From Guillardia theta CCMP2712 (Eukaryota > Cryptophyceae > Pyrenomonadales > Geminigeraceae): a stretch of DNA of 64,000 nucleotides. The notes under the pieces are model-generated. The model was not told the DNA's origin, did no database searches, and was given only the letters and a program-made list of their open reading frames with translations. Shown in pieces: positions 35,432 through 45,512 of this stretch; positions within the stretch are counted from its first letter, which is position 1; each line of letters begins with the position of its first letter. Both the position numbers and the translations under genes were made by a program. Location: contig NW_005434672.1 of assembly GCF_000315625.1 (NCBI RefSeq), forward strand, positions 1 to 64,000. Reading direction: 5' to 3'.

Positions 35432-37504
35432 GTTCGTTGCCGTCTAGGAGGATCAGAGTGGGAAAGAAACCTCGGATGACGCCATGAAAGCCTGTTTTGT
35501 CTGCAAGGCTGTCAGCAACGGGGTAGGAGGAAGGAGCAGCCAACGTGAACAGAGAGCTACTCAAGGAAGACGGCGACGGGAGGGGAGAAGTTCAAGAGGG
35601 AGGCCAGGAAGGAGGAGGAGTGAGCGAAGTTAGAGAAGGAGTAGGAGGAACAGGAGTAGGTAACGCAGGAGGATGAGCAGGAACGGCTAAGGGCTCACCC
35701 GCTCCCTCAGTCTTGATGAAGGGATTTCCCTCCAGTCGGAGTTCTCTCAGTTGCAGACCCTTGGCAGGCGGTGAGGAGGATGGAGATCGGCCGTGACCTC
35801 TCACCTGCAACGACTGCAACTCCTCCGAGCTCTCCAGGAAGTTGTTGGCAAGGCTGGAGAGAGAGCAGCTCTGTCAGGAGAGGAGAAGGAGAGGAGGGGA
35901 GACGAGCCAAGATGAAGGCAAGACGGTGAAGGGGAGGAGGTGAAGGAAGGGATGGAGGAGTCAAAGGGAGTGGATGGAATGAAGATTGTTTCACCTGAGG
36001 TTGCGAATGGACGGACAGAGAGTCGACAAAGTGGAGAATGTCTGCTGGTGACGTCAGAGTTTTTCTTGTGCTGTGAAATTCGTTGTGTAAAGAAAAGGAG
36101 GAGGAGGAGGAGGAGGAGCAGCAGCAGCAGCGGAAGAAGGAGGACAGTGGCATTCCTGCAAGCTCTGGAGACTGTTATTGTCTAGACTCAAGGTTTCCAA
36201 CTGCTGGAAGTTCTCTTGAATGACGTGCTGTCGGAAGAAGCCAAGTCACGTGAGGGGAGGAACAAGTCAGAGGACAACCATGATGGTGTTGACGAACTTG
36301 AAGTTAGTCCATTCTACTCTCAAGCTTGCTGTTTGGAGAAGACATGTCACGTTTCTGTCCCCGCCTCCTCCTCGCCTACTAGCCTCACCTGTCTGTTCGC
36401 TCGCTTGCCATCGACCTGCTAGGTTTTCACATAGCAGCATCTTCGCCTCGGCCTGCAGTCCACGAGCCGTCAGAAGAAGAGGAGGAGTGGGATGAGCATG
36501 AGGAGGAGGAGGAGGAGGAGGAGGAGGAGGAGGAGGAGGAGGGAGGGGGGGGGGCGATGACCCGAAAGAGGGGAAGAAGGCCTTGATGGATCTGCTGCTT
36601 CAAGTGATCCGGGAGAACAGGACCTCCCACCTTGCCGCCATGGGTCAGACATCAGCCTCTCCACCAGCACAGCACAGGTTACCTGAGTGCCCGTGCTCGC
36701 TTCGTTGCAGGTGATCTCGAGCTTCTGTCCTCGGAATCGGATACCTGACAGCCTCAGTATGCTCTTTGCTGCCTCGAAGTCGTTCATCTTCATCGTGTAG
36801 CTATCCCTACACCGGGATCAAAGGACGCAGGTTCGGTCTTCAACAGGACGTACCGTCGGAAGGAGCTTCCCGCCTCGATCTCGAAAGGAACTTCAGACTT
36901 GTTCTTGAGGAACTCCTCCAGGTCTCCTTGATTCGTCGCCGGGTCGAATCCTCCGACTTGGAAGGTGTACGGCCCCTGCCTCGGCAGCATCGGCCTTCCC
37001 CTTCCCCTTCCCCGCCCCCCCCCCCGCCTATCAGCAACTTGAGCTCTTGAGAGCAGAGCCACACATGACATCAGCACCTGTATGGGGCAAACCCCGAAGC
37101 ATGGTGTCCTCCTCCTCCTCCTCCTCCTTCGTCTTCGTACATCATGGAATCGTGACCTCCACGCCCTCCATGGAAGCCTCCGCCTCCTCGTCCTCGTCCT
37201 CTATAACCCCCGGCTGTGCCATAAGAAATGTCAGACGGGAGGAAGTGAATCAAATGAGGTGTGAACTTCTGGGTCCCCTCATGATCCGGCCACACAACAA
37301 GCACAACTATCTCCACAACTCTCCCCGGCCCCTGGGCCTCAAACTTGCGATCCTCTCCCAGGGGCTAACTCTCATCAAGTTCATCTCCAAACACGCACAG
37401 CATCTCAGTCGGACATCCTCTTTGACATGTCTGCATGCCAGTCACTTACGTCCTCGCATGTCCATCTCCCTCCCGCCGTATCCGCCGCGTCCCCGTGCTG
37501 CCAT
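35432..37504 (-). CDS. NXF1: NXF1/TAP/Mex67-type mRNA export factor, 3' end lost in gap
   Basis: Starts at the ATG at 37504 with an RGG-rich N-terminus (MAARGRGGYGGREMDMRG; exon 2 37213-37078). Next is an RRM-like domain (GPYTFQVGGFDPATNQGDL ... MKMNDFEAAKSILRLSGIRF), then VLPDHLKQQIHQGLLPLF and leucine-rich repeats: ENFQQLETLSLDNNSLQSLQ (about 36180-36235), STLSTLCPSIRNL (about 36000), LANNFLESSEELQSLQ (about 35815) and GLQLRELRLEGNPFIKTE (about 35720). The last segment before the gap, RGFFPTLILLDGNE, matches the LRR cap of NXF1. The NTF2-like and UBA domains expected next fall in the N run. NXF1 exports bulk mRNA through nuclear pores with NXT1. The order RRM-LRR and sequence make the family clear. 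Confidence 0.85.
36495..36545. repeat. (GGA)n purine repeat in NXF1 intron
   Basis: About fifteen GGA units and a G run, lying between NXF1 exons. Confidence 0.85.
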
Positions 37505-37569
37505 CGTGCCTTGCCTGTCTTCCCTCGCTTACCCCTCATCCCCCTCATTCCCTTTCACTCATCCCCCTC

Positions 37570-37765
37570 ATTCCCCCTCTAAATCACTGAGTCCCGGCTG
37601 GAGTCCCGGCAGCTGAGTCCGGTGACCGGCACGGCGGGCCGCCAGGCTCTGCGCCCGCCTTACTGGAATAATAAACAAATTCATGTATTTGAAATTCAAG
37701 GGGCTTTTGCTATGAGTACAGTACGGTTTCGGACTACTGACCGTGTCATGGACGGCGGTGACAGA
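37570..37765. other. GC-rich low-complexity island 4 (left flank of TIR element)
   Basis: Short GC-rich stretch with gagtcccgg, ccggtgaccgg and gtgacag words, ending exactly where the TIR element copy 2 starts. Confidence 0.65.
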
Positions 37766-40381
37766 CATTCCATGGCATTTACTAATGCCCAATTATAAAT
37801 TAATATCCTTTTAACAAACACTTGTACCTGTTAATTTGATCATAAGCATACAGTTTTTAGTCAATTTTGTACCAGAATGATTTGTACCACTCAGTACTCT
37901 TTTATATTTGTTTTAAGCATTTGAGTTCCGGCTTACACGCCTCTTGGCTGCTCTCTTCCCTGTGTACCGGTATGTTTGTCTGATATGGAGGGGGTAGGGT
38001 TATTCGTATATTTCGATACACGCTCATGAAATCTTATTAGTGTCAGCCATTGACGAGTGTAGTAAATCTAGCCAATAAGTATTTTTGTTTTCAAATCAAG
38101 GAGTCGTATGCCAGCTAGCAACGGCAATCTTTTTTTTCTACACGAGTTGTTAGAGATTGATAAATATCCCATGTCTATAGGGTGCCACCGAAACACAGGT
38201 CCCCTTGCCCCCGATCAAAAGGCAAATAATTTTCATTAAAATCCTGAGATCTCCATTGCAAGTATCCCTCCCCTCCTCGTTCAATGCTGTTCTCCCTCCC
38301 TCCCTCCCCCCTGCTCCCCTCCCTTCCTCCCTGCTCCCTCCCTCCCCCCTGCTCCCCTCTCTCCCCGTTGCTTCCCTTTCCCTTGCGCTCCAGTTATAGA
38401 CACCAACAAATGAATCTTCACCGTCGTGTATCAGCAACAAATGGAATTCAGAGAAGGCGAAGGCAGGAAGATTTCGATACATTCTTGGAGCAGGAAGAGA
38501 CTTGTGATGAGTCAAAGACACCTCAAGATTTGAAGCTTCGAATGATCCTGCATACGTCAGTTGATGATCGAGACTTGCCCAGGATGTACTGGAAAAAGCC
38601 AAGCAGTAATTTGAATATTATTCTTGAGCCTGGCACAGGGGTTCAATATCAGTGTGAAGATCACAGGGGCGTTGAAGTGAATCGACTGGGCATGATCAAA
38701 TCGCTGCACTCAGATGCACAGGTTGTCGAAGTGTACATCATGTACAATGGAGTCCTCTTGGAACATGTAGACGAAACCATTATAACTAATCGAGTGCCCT
38801 GTGTGGCCCTGAAAAGAATTTTGAACAAGGTTGGAAACCGTGATTGTTATCAATCAATTTACAAGGATACGGATGAAATGAATGCTATACCAAAAATGTG
38901 TTTCTTCAGCTTTCCTTGCATGTTGGAGCATGCCAACGATGATCTCCACGATAATTTCAGAGTGCATGGGTATATATTTTTTCATGAAGACGACATCGAA
39001 AATAATAAATACTGTGAAATCTCTCACTTCTCGATTGCAAACCCGGCACCACTCGTTGAAAAGATGGCGCAAACAACTTTCTGTTCAGCGGCGGAGTACA
39101 ATCGGATTTGTCGAGATATGACCGAGGTCAAAATGATGTTCAATCAGTGGTTGAAGTCAAGGAGTAAGACGTTTGAGAAGAATTTTGTTTGTTGTTTTCA
39201 ATTGATTTTCGTTGCTTTCGATTGCTTTACAATTTTTGTTTGTTGTTTTCCATCGCTTTACGTGTGACATGCTCGTCACAAGCCATGTTTATGAACTCCG
39301 AAAACCTCAGCATCTTTTCGCTGCCTGTTTCACAACCTCGGAATCATCGCCGTCTTTGTCCAAACCTACATCCGCAAGATGTTCCTATTCGCTTGGGCAC
39401 CCGCTTGTCTCCATGCTTCTCTTCCCCACAACTGATAAAAACATTACATTCGCAGGAATGATATTCAATGGAGACTCTACCTTATGTCTTAGCTCGCTGG
39501 TTCTGATACTGAGAAGTCCTGAGGGAAGTTCATTCACATCCGGCATTCATGGCGTTGAATAGTTCATAGATCTTACACTTGCGATCTATTTGCAATCAAG
39601 TTGCCTACACGACTGACATGCCTTATGCTTATGTGCTTGGTTGACACAGAGAGGAGGAAGTATGGGTCTTGTAGAATGCCAACCAAAACAACAATCAATT
39701 GCCTAATCAGAGAGATCCTTTACGAGAAACAATCTAGACACCAAACAACTCTACAGTCAGAGATGTGCTCGAAGCTCAAGCATACGAAAGAGGGTTGTGG
39801 ATGCTTGATCACCAAAAACGAGCAATTCTCCATCTTGCAATGAGCATCAAAAGGATTCGAAAACAGCCCTAGGCTCTGGAATCCATGGCGATGCTGATTC
39901 CTACAGCTTCCTTTGAAAAACAAGCTCGAGCTGTTTGAAACGTCGTCTTGCAGTATGCCGCAAAAGTACAAACATTCACACATGATCCAACCTTGGATGG
40001 CCTGGAGCTTGAATAAGATGAAAGAGCCATTGGCTGAGAGCCATCTGGGATTCAAACAAACGCCGCCTGCGCCGGCGGGTGCGGATGCAGAGCAATGGGG
40101 GAAGGGTAGGGCAGGCGATTTGGTTGTATATGCACCCCCCAGGCGTGTAAAAGCGTGTAAGGTCAAAAATAGTTTTAATGTTTGAAACCTTGTTGTTTGG
40201 AGGAAGCAAGAATACTTGTAAACCTAAAACTGCTCGACACGGTCCCCGATTCAAACATACTTTCAACCATTATCGAAGTTTCTGGTACAAATTTTCAGTG
40301 CGCCGACCATTCAAAAATCCTGGGCTGAAGTACCCCGCTCGAAAATGATCAAAAGCGAGCATTAGAAAATGCCATGGAATG
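37766..40381 (+). mobile_element. TIR element copy 2, about 2.6 kb
   Basis: Bounded by inverted repeats: 37766-37788 (cattccatggcatttactaa, then tgc) and the complement at 40359-40381; 22 of 23 bases pair. It sits between two GC-rich islands and contains a 285-codon ORF at 38410-39267. No clear target-site duplication is visible. Copy 1 shares its left 850 bp. The right part (39270-40358) holds only short open frames. The presence of matching ends and a second copy argues for a mobile or once-mobile DNA element; no transposase motif (DDE, RVT, Rep) was recognised. Confidence 0.65.
38410..39267 (+). CDS. Hypothetical protein encoded by TIR element
   Basis: 285-residue ORF beginning at an ATG preceded by a pyrimidine-rich tract. 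N-terminus is basic (MNLHRRVSATNGIQRRRRQE), the middle contains VYIMYNGVLLEHVDE and an acidic loop FFHEDDIENNKYCE, and the extreme C-terminus turns hydrophobic (Phe/Cys-rich), perhaps reading into an intron or non-coding DNA after SRSKTFEKN. Copy 1 preserves the N-terminal 66 codons with one visible change (Asn for Tyr). I do not recognise a family. It could be a transposition protein or cargo. Confidence 0.55.
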   Translation: MNLHRRVSATNGIQRRRRQEDFDTFLEQEETCDESKTPQDLKLRMILHTSVDDRDLPRMYWKKPSSNLNIILEPGTGVQYQCEDHRGVEVNRLGMIKSLHSDAQVVEVYIMYNGVLLEHVDETIITNRVPCVALKRILNKVGNRDCYQSIYKDTDEMNAIPKMCFFSFPCMLEHANDDLHDNFRVHGYIFFHEDDIENNKYCEISHFSIANPAPLVEKMAQTTFCSAAEYNRICRDMTEVKMMFNQWLKSRSKTFEKNFVCCFQLIFVAFDCFTIFVCCFPSLYV

Positions 40382-40760
40382 GCGCCCGCCACGGTCGGTC
40401 ACGGTCTCGGGAGTCTCGGATGCCGCCGACTAGCAGGCTCCCCGGCGACCGTCACACCGGTACGGTCACCGGGTGACGGTCGCCGCTCCGCCGCCGGCCC
40501 GCCGGGCTGAACTTTCCGACGGAGTTGCAGTGCCCGGGCCAGGGGTCGGACTCGGACCGTCCGATCTCTCTCCAGCGGACCCCGGGCTGAGTGGCAGTGA
40601 ACGGTGCCGCATGACCCGACGGTGACTCTGTGACTGAGTTGACTGAGCCTGTCACCGCAAGCTCAGGTATCGGACAATCGGACTCAGTCCCAGTGGGCCG
40701 CCGGGTGACACTAGGCCGTCACCGTCCGAACAGCGAACAGTCATGGTTTAGGTTCGTCGT
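40382..40760. other. GC-rich low-complexity island 5 (right flank of TIR element)
   Basis: Begins immediately after the TIR with gcgcccgccacggtcgg and continues with ccgg/gtcac/gactgag words. With island 4 it looks like one island split by the element. Confidence 0.7.
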
Positions 40761-40904
40761 CGGACTCCGACGAACCTGAAGACATGTAGCCGATCACATC
40801 AATGGCGAGGGGCAACGATCGACTCCGATGAGAACAATTTATGACGGCGCAAACAAGTAAATATGTACACAAGGAACATAGGAACAGCTGATTAGCGTAG
40901 ACAC

Positions 40905-41475
40905 TCATCGATCCTGTTCCAGACTTGCTTTTTGCCCGGCCTCTTCATCATTGGCATCTGCTGAGCGTGTACTTTGAAAGAGCTTTCGACCTCTCTTCCT
41001 CGCTGAGTTTGCATTTCCTTTCGAAGATCCCATCTTCGCTTCGGACGGTTGATCCTCGAGACCGTCATCACGCCTGAAGTAAGAGCTTATCCTGCTTTCA
41101 CGCAGTGTGGGAGACGACAAGACGAGTCTGCGTTTGCTACAAGAGTTGACCGATTCCCTCCTGAAAGGATGTCAACAACACTCAAGAAGGGCATTTCTAC
41201 CACCTTCGCTTCTGTTTAGAGTTTGATCTCGAATTTAGTTCAGGGCTTGTTGAGAAGTGTCTTAGTCTTCGAAGTTGTAGGCTTCTAGCGAGAATGTTGG
41301 TTTTGTCAGTTGTGATGATTTGCACTTCGGCATTGCTTGCATCATTTGTCTGGACATGGTTTTCGCACATGTTGTGCAACCTGAGATTGGAACCGATTTC
41401 TGGGAGATTCACCATCAGACCTTTTGACGGCAAGTTGGCAAGGAAGAGGTTGGCCATCGCGGGTTCTGCAAGCAA
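40905..41475 (-). CDS. Possible gene, basic Ser-rich protein
   Basis: Two minus-strand open segments, 41197-41475 (Arg/Ser-rich, ending NSKQKRRW) and 40905-41130, could be two exons. The second reads TLRESRISSYFRRDD, a Y-F doublet context reminiscent of a PCNA-interacting (PIP-like) box although the canonical Gln is Glu, then a Lys/Arg cluster KRGRKLF. The opposite strand is also open at 41294-41557 (with a hydrophobic start). The evidence is thin. Confidence 0.3.
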
Positions 41476-41939
41476 CAGTCATTCGTACATGAATAATCTT
41501 TACAGAGTGATAGAAAATGAGGACTTTTTCCTTCTTTCACAAATTAAGTCGATCTAAGATTGCAATCAATCAACCCCAGCTTCGACCAACTTTTGAATCT
41601 TTGAAATGTTCCGCATCTCGGAAATCATTGATCGAAGTTTGGCAAACTACTTGCTTAAGCTAAGCTCCAACGATGATACTGATTCGTCTATTACCTGGTG
41701 ATGGTTAAGGGTATATTGTATCGCTAACTACCACAAAACACGTTTAATACTGCGCAGCATGCTTCGCTTGTCGCTGAGAAGATATACCTTCTAATCTTGA
41801 CCCCTTCTACCATGCTCTTATATCTTTGACAAATCTTCTTCTCTTCTCATCGTCTGCATCATTGGCTGGCCCACCGCCCCTGCCGGCGCTAACACACGCA
41901 TACTGCATGTCGACCATCACGCTTCAAATTTGAGAAAAC

Positions 41940-42250
41940 TGGGTGAATTGATGTGGTGGGGGTACACTACCTGGTATCTGCACCCGTCTTTTACAGATAT
42001 AAATAATGTCAAAATGTGGGTAGGGTGCTAAAGGCAACCGGTCATAGGGCATCTGGACATGGGGTAGGTAGGAGAGGCTTGTTGGAGGGACAACGTAACG
42101 ATCATAAACGGTTCGTGGTTCCGAAGAAATTTAACGGATCATGGGCCGGGCGCCGGCCGGGCCGCGGCCGCACTCAGCGGTGAATCAGTGAGCCTGAGAG
42201 TACCGGGTCACCCGGCCCGGCCGGCGTCACCGAGCCGCCTGCACGGAACC
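41940..42250. other. G-rich block and GC-rich island 6
   Basis: G-rich words (tggtgggggtac, tgggtagggtgc, tggggtaggtagg) at 41955-42070 precede a short GC-rich island (42135-42250) rich in ccgggc/ggccgg. No gene is seen between 41560 and 42600. Confidence 0.6.
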
Positions 42251-42607
42251 CTAGCCACCCTAGTATCGCATCCTTTATATGAGACTGGGCCTTTGACAAG
42301 ACCAACCGTAACTTAGTAGTCGTAACCGGACGGTTCAACTTGGCAACGCCGAGTCGGATTGAACTCAATCATCATCTCTCCGTCTCTTTCTTCCATCACG
42401 ACCAGGATTGACTCCAGCACTTTGTCTCCTTGCCCTGAAAAGATGGTTCGGCATCAGTCGCAGTTTTTCATCCTTTTTTTTGCTTCAGAGTACCTGGGTG
42501 CCCTAGTGGCAGACTGTGGAGTGTCGTGCTCTGCGTCGTGATCCTCCTGCTCCACCTTGGGCGCGCTGAAAAAGAGGTCAGCGATGATTAAGCAGCTTGC
42601 ATGAGAT

Positions 42608-43876
42608 TCACCGCCCTCTCCCTCTTGGCGGCTTCTTGATGGTATTCTCCTCCTCTTCCTCTTCGTGATTCGCCTCCACTCCTTTCTTGCTCGCTGATCC
42701 GCGACCTGCTGGTGGCCGCTGCGGTGTAGGAGTTTCCATGGCCGAAATGTGCTCACCGAGAATCGCTGTCTCCTCTTTCTTCAAAACCACCTGCAGCTCC
42801 TTGGCCCAAGCAAATATTTCTGATCCTTTCTGATTGTACTGCATCGCATTAATGAAAATAAGCGCCATGTCCGACATGAACTCTCTAACATTTCCTTCAT
42901 ATTCGTTCTTGTCAAGCTTCTTTTTAACATCATTGAGGCATATGGGCTTTTTGATAATCGCGTGATAATCAGGAGCTTCTCGCTTTGTGACAGGCTTCTT
43001 GAAGGGCTCAGACTTTTCATGGCCGAAGATTGCCTTCCATAGTTTCATCATGGCTTCATTCCGTTTTCTCGCGACGCCCAAGGGAAGATCTTCCGAAGCA
43101 ACGCTCGAAACATCTTCTGAATTGTCTTGTGCATGAGAAACAGGCGGAGTGCTTGTATTGGTGGAGAGCTTTGATCCTGGAGTTGTGTGCTTGCCTACTG
43201 GTGTGGGTTTGGTGCTGGAAGGCGTCGTCTTCTCGTCCTTGACCTGCACGGGAGTTTTGGTCTCACTCGTAGAGGCTGCGGGTGTTGTAGCTGGTTGCGC
43301 TTCAGCCGAGGACGCAGGGCGTGATGGAGTGAGAGGCGCCTCGGCAGCTTGAATCTCCTTCTTGGTCTCAGACTTGTCGCCTTCTGCCTGCCCTGCACTA
43401 GCAGGTTTCGCAGGGGTCGGCTGATCGAGAACATTCAAGTCAGGGTTATTAGAACATTCTTTCACCCATCGCTCGAGAGTATCTTGATCTGCACTCGCTG
43501 AATTGTTGATATCCTTCTCTGTTTCTTCTATCTGCATTTGAACCCTAGACAGCTCAGCTTTGATGTCTGCTTTTCTTTGCTCCCTCAGGCGTTCGATCAT
43601 CTCTCCTGCTCGCTCAGATGGTGTTGGGTCCATGACTTTCCGCTGCGTCCTCCCTGCAGAACCTTTCCTCGAGTCCTCTGCCAGGACCATTTCTCTCCAC
43701 TTGTTCTCACACTTGCGGGGAGTGAAGAACTCAGTGTCTCTCCGCATGGATCCCGGGTACTGCAGTGCCTGTCGAACCAGCTTGCCGATCATGGAGAAGT
43801 CTGGCACCATGCTTCCTCCATGTCGCTGCACAGCCTCGGCCAGCACCAGCTGTTCTCCTGCCGTCCACTCCGACAT
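42608..43876 (-). CDS. BRD8-like bromodomain protein (SANT-like N-terminus)
   Basis: Single-exon ORF of 422 residues starting at the ATG at 43876. Residues 1-65 form a SANT/Myb-like helix set (SEWTAGEQLVLAEAVQRHGG ... KCENKWREM), residues 85-130 a coiled coil, residues 140-265 a Thr/Pro/Ser-rich linker, and about 275-375 a bromodomain (LWKAIFGHEKSEPFKKPV, DYHAIIKKPICLNDVKKKL, and the acetyl-lysine-binding Asn in NAMQYNQKGSEIF). It ends in an acidic stretch and RGRGR. SANT plus C-terminal bromodomain is the layout of BRD8, a subunit of the NuA4/TIP60 acetyltransferase complex. It is head-to-head with the next gene across 127 bp. Confidence 0.85.
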   Translation of the reverse strand: MSEWTAGEQLVLAEAVQRHGGSMVPDFSMIGKLVRQALQYPGSMRRDTEFFTPRKCENKWREMVLAEDSRKGSAGRTQRKVMDPTPSERAGEMIERLREQRKADIKAELSRVQMQIEETEKDINNSASADQDTLERWVKECSNNPDLNVLDQPTPAKPASAGQAEGDKSETKKEIQAAEAPLTPSRPASSAEAQPATTPAASTSETKTPVQVKDEKTTPSSTKPTPVGKHTTPGSKLSTNTSTPPVSHAQDNSEDVSSVASEDLPLGVARKRNEAMMKLWKAIFGHEKSEPFKKPVTKREAPDYHAIIKKPICLNDVKKKLDKNEYEGNVREFMSDMALIFINAMQYNQKGSEIFAWAKELQVVLKKEETAILGEHISAMETPTPQRPPAGRGSASKKGVEANHEEEEEENTIKKPPRGRGR

Positions 43877-44003
43877 ACCTGCCGCGCGCGAGCCTTGCTC
43901 TGAGGCGAAGTCCTTAGTCGTTACGAACCGTTACCAAAGAAAACTCCCCAGTTACAGATGTAACGCCCTTGAGATGAGGCTGACTTTGAGGAAGGGATCC
44001 GAT
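43877..44003. promoter_or_regulatory. Short divergent intergenic region (bidirectional promoter)
   Basis: Only 127 bp separates the ATGs of the bromodomain gene (minus) and the plastid-leader gene (plus), so both promoters and 5' leaders must lie here or overlap the genes. No TATA box is obvious. Confidence 0.5.
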
Positions 44004-45299
44004 ATGCTTGTGCTGGCGGCGTTTGCGCTCTTATGCTGCGAGGGCAGCGCAGCATTCATGGCGTCTTCCTTCATTCAACGACTTCGAACCTCTTCTGTCC
44101 GTCCAATCCAGCTACTGAGGACTCAGATGCATCCTCATCGGCTGTCAACATGGCGTTCAAGCTCAAGAAGAGCCCACATCACTAGCATGGCAAGGACGTT
44201 TGAGTTCGTGCCATATGGACAGAAGTTTGAGTCCGACAAGAAGAGTATCTGTGTGGATGGTCTTGTCCCTGGCACGAGGTTCCGTCATCTCTCACGTTTT
44301 CTTTGCTCCTTCTAACTGTTGGGTCGCAGCTTGCAGCTCACACACTGGAACGGCAATGAGACACCCAAGGAATACAAGGCCGATCTCTCTACGGATATTG
44401 TCTTGAAATTCATCCATGCAGAGTTGGGCTCAGAGAAAAACAAGTGGAATGATGCCGTGGTCTTGAACAACCACTTCGACACAGACGGGCTCCTTTCGGT
44501 TTGGATTATGCTGAATCCAGAGGCAGCGATGAAGTACGAGCGAAGAATGGTGGATGCAGCAGCGGCTGGAGATTTTGACGAATGGGGATTGTCAGATTGG
44601 GGCCTGCAGCTTGATCTTGCTTTCTCGAAGCTTGCATCACAATGCGATGGTGACAAACAGGCATATGAGAAGCTTTTACCCATGGTTGAGGACATATTGG
44701 TCAACGTTGACGATCGTGAGGAGCTTTGGAAGGAAGAGCTTGATGAGGTCGACGGCAGGAGTCTGTGAACCAAATCTGTCTTATTTAACAAAATCCCCCC
44801 AGATGTACAAGATCTTTGACATGGTTTGCGATGACAAGATCGTGACTACCCGAGTTTTCGACGAGAGGTCCAAATACACCAAGAACGCAGGAAAGATCGG
44901 AGATGTGGGCGTAGTGGTCCATCCTCCCGGTAGTCCCAAAGTTAACGGGAAAGTCTTGTCAAGGACCTTTCCTATCGGCCAAGCGACCGACGCTCAGGTG
45001 ATAGCGAGGTACTTGATGGCTTACGAACAACCCGATGGAAAGTTTCATTATGAATATGAACGGCCGCATCATGCATGGGCAGAGACGGTGAAACGAGCCA
45101 ATCTGAGTAAACCCAACGCTCCTTTGATTTTGGAGAACCTCGGGAGTGAGTGGACAACCGCCGGGTTGAACGGCATGACAGCAATATGCAGTATGATCTA
45201 CTATTTATCAAAAATCTTTTCTTGACCCCTCACGATTTTGCAGAAACGCAAATACCCATTTCCAAAGGTCCAATGGAGGTATTTGTGACGTCATGGTGA
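44004..45299 (+). CDS. Predicted plastid-targeted protein of unknown function (bacterial-like, DUF6687-like)
   Basis: Exons 44004-44278, 44330-44747, 44803-45190 and 45244-45299 join in phase to give 378 residues. The N-terminus MLVLAAFALLCCEGSA is a signal peptide followed by AFMASSFIQRLRTSSVRP, a Phe-containing, Ser/Arg-rich transit sequence typical of cryptophyte and diatom plastid import. The mature part shows LTHWNGNETP, LSTDIVLKF, NHFDTDGLLSVWIMLNP and, near the end, HPPGSPKVNGK and YERPHHAWAETVKR. These resemble an uncharacterised family found in bacteria (from memory DUF6687, not checked). The conserved His-Phe-Asp-x-Asp may bind metal. Function is unknown. It converges on the aldolase gene with 213 bp between stops. 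Confidence 0.8.
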
Positions 45300-45512
45300 C
45301 TCCCATCTGAGATGTTGTGGATTACTTTCTACCAGGTTGCTGGAGAGCTTTTGGATCTTGAACGCTCTCTTCTTCCAGTATTTATACAGAAGGGTGAATG
45401 AGGAAATGATCAGCTGCACTCGAATGAAATTCACAGACTAAGCCTTTTACTGTGTACATCTCGTGCCACAAACTCAGCGTAAGGGTCAAACCTATCCTAC
45501 AGTTTCAAATAT

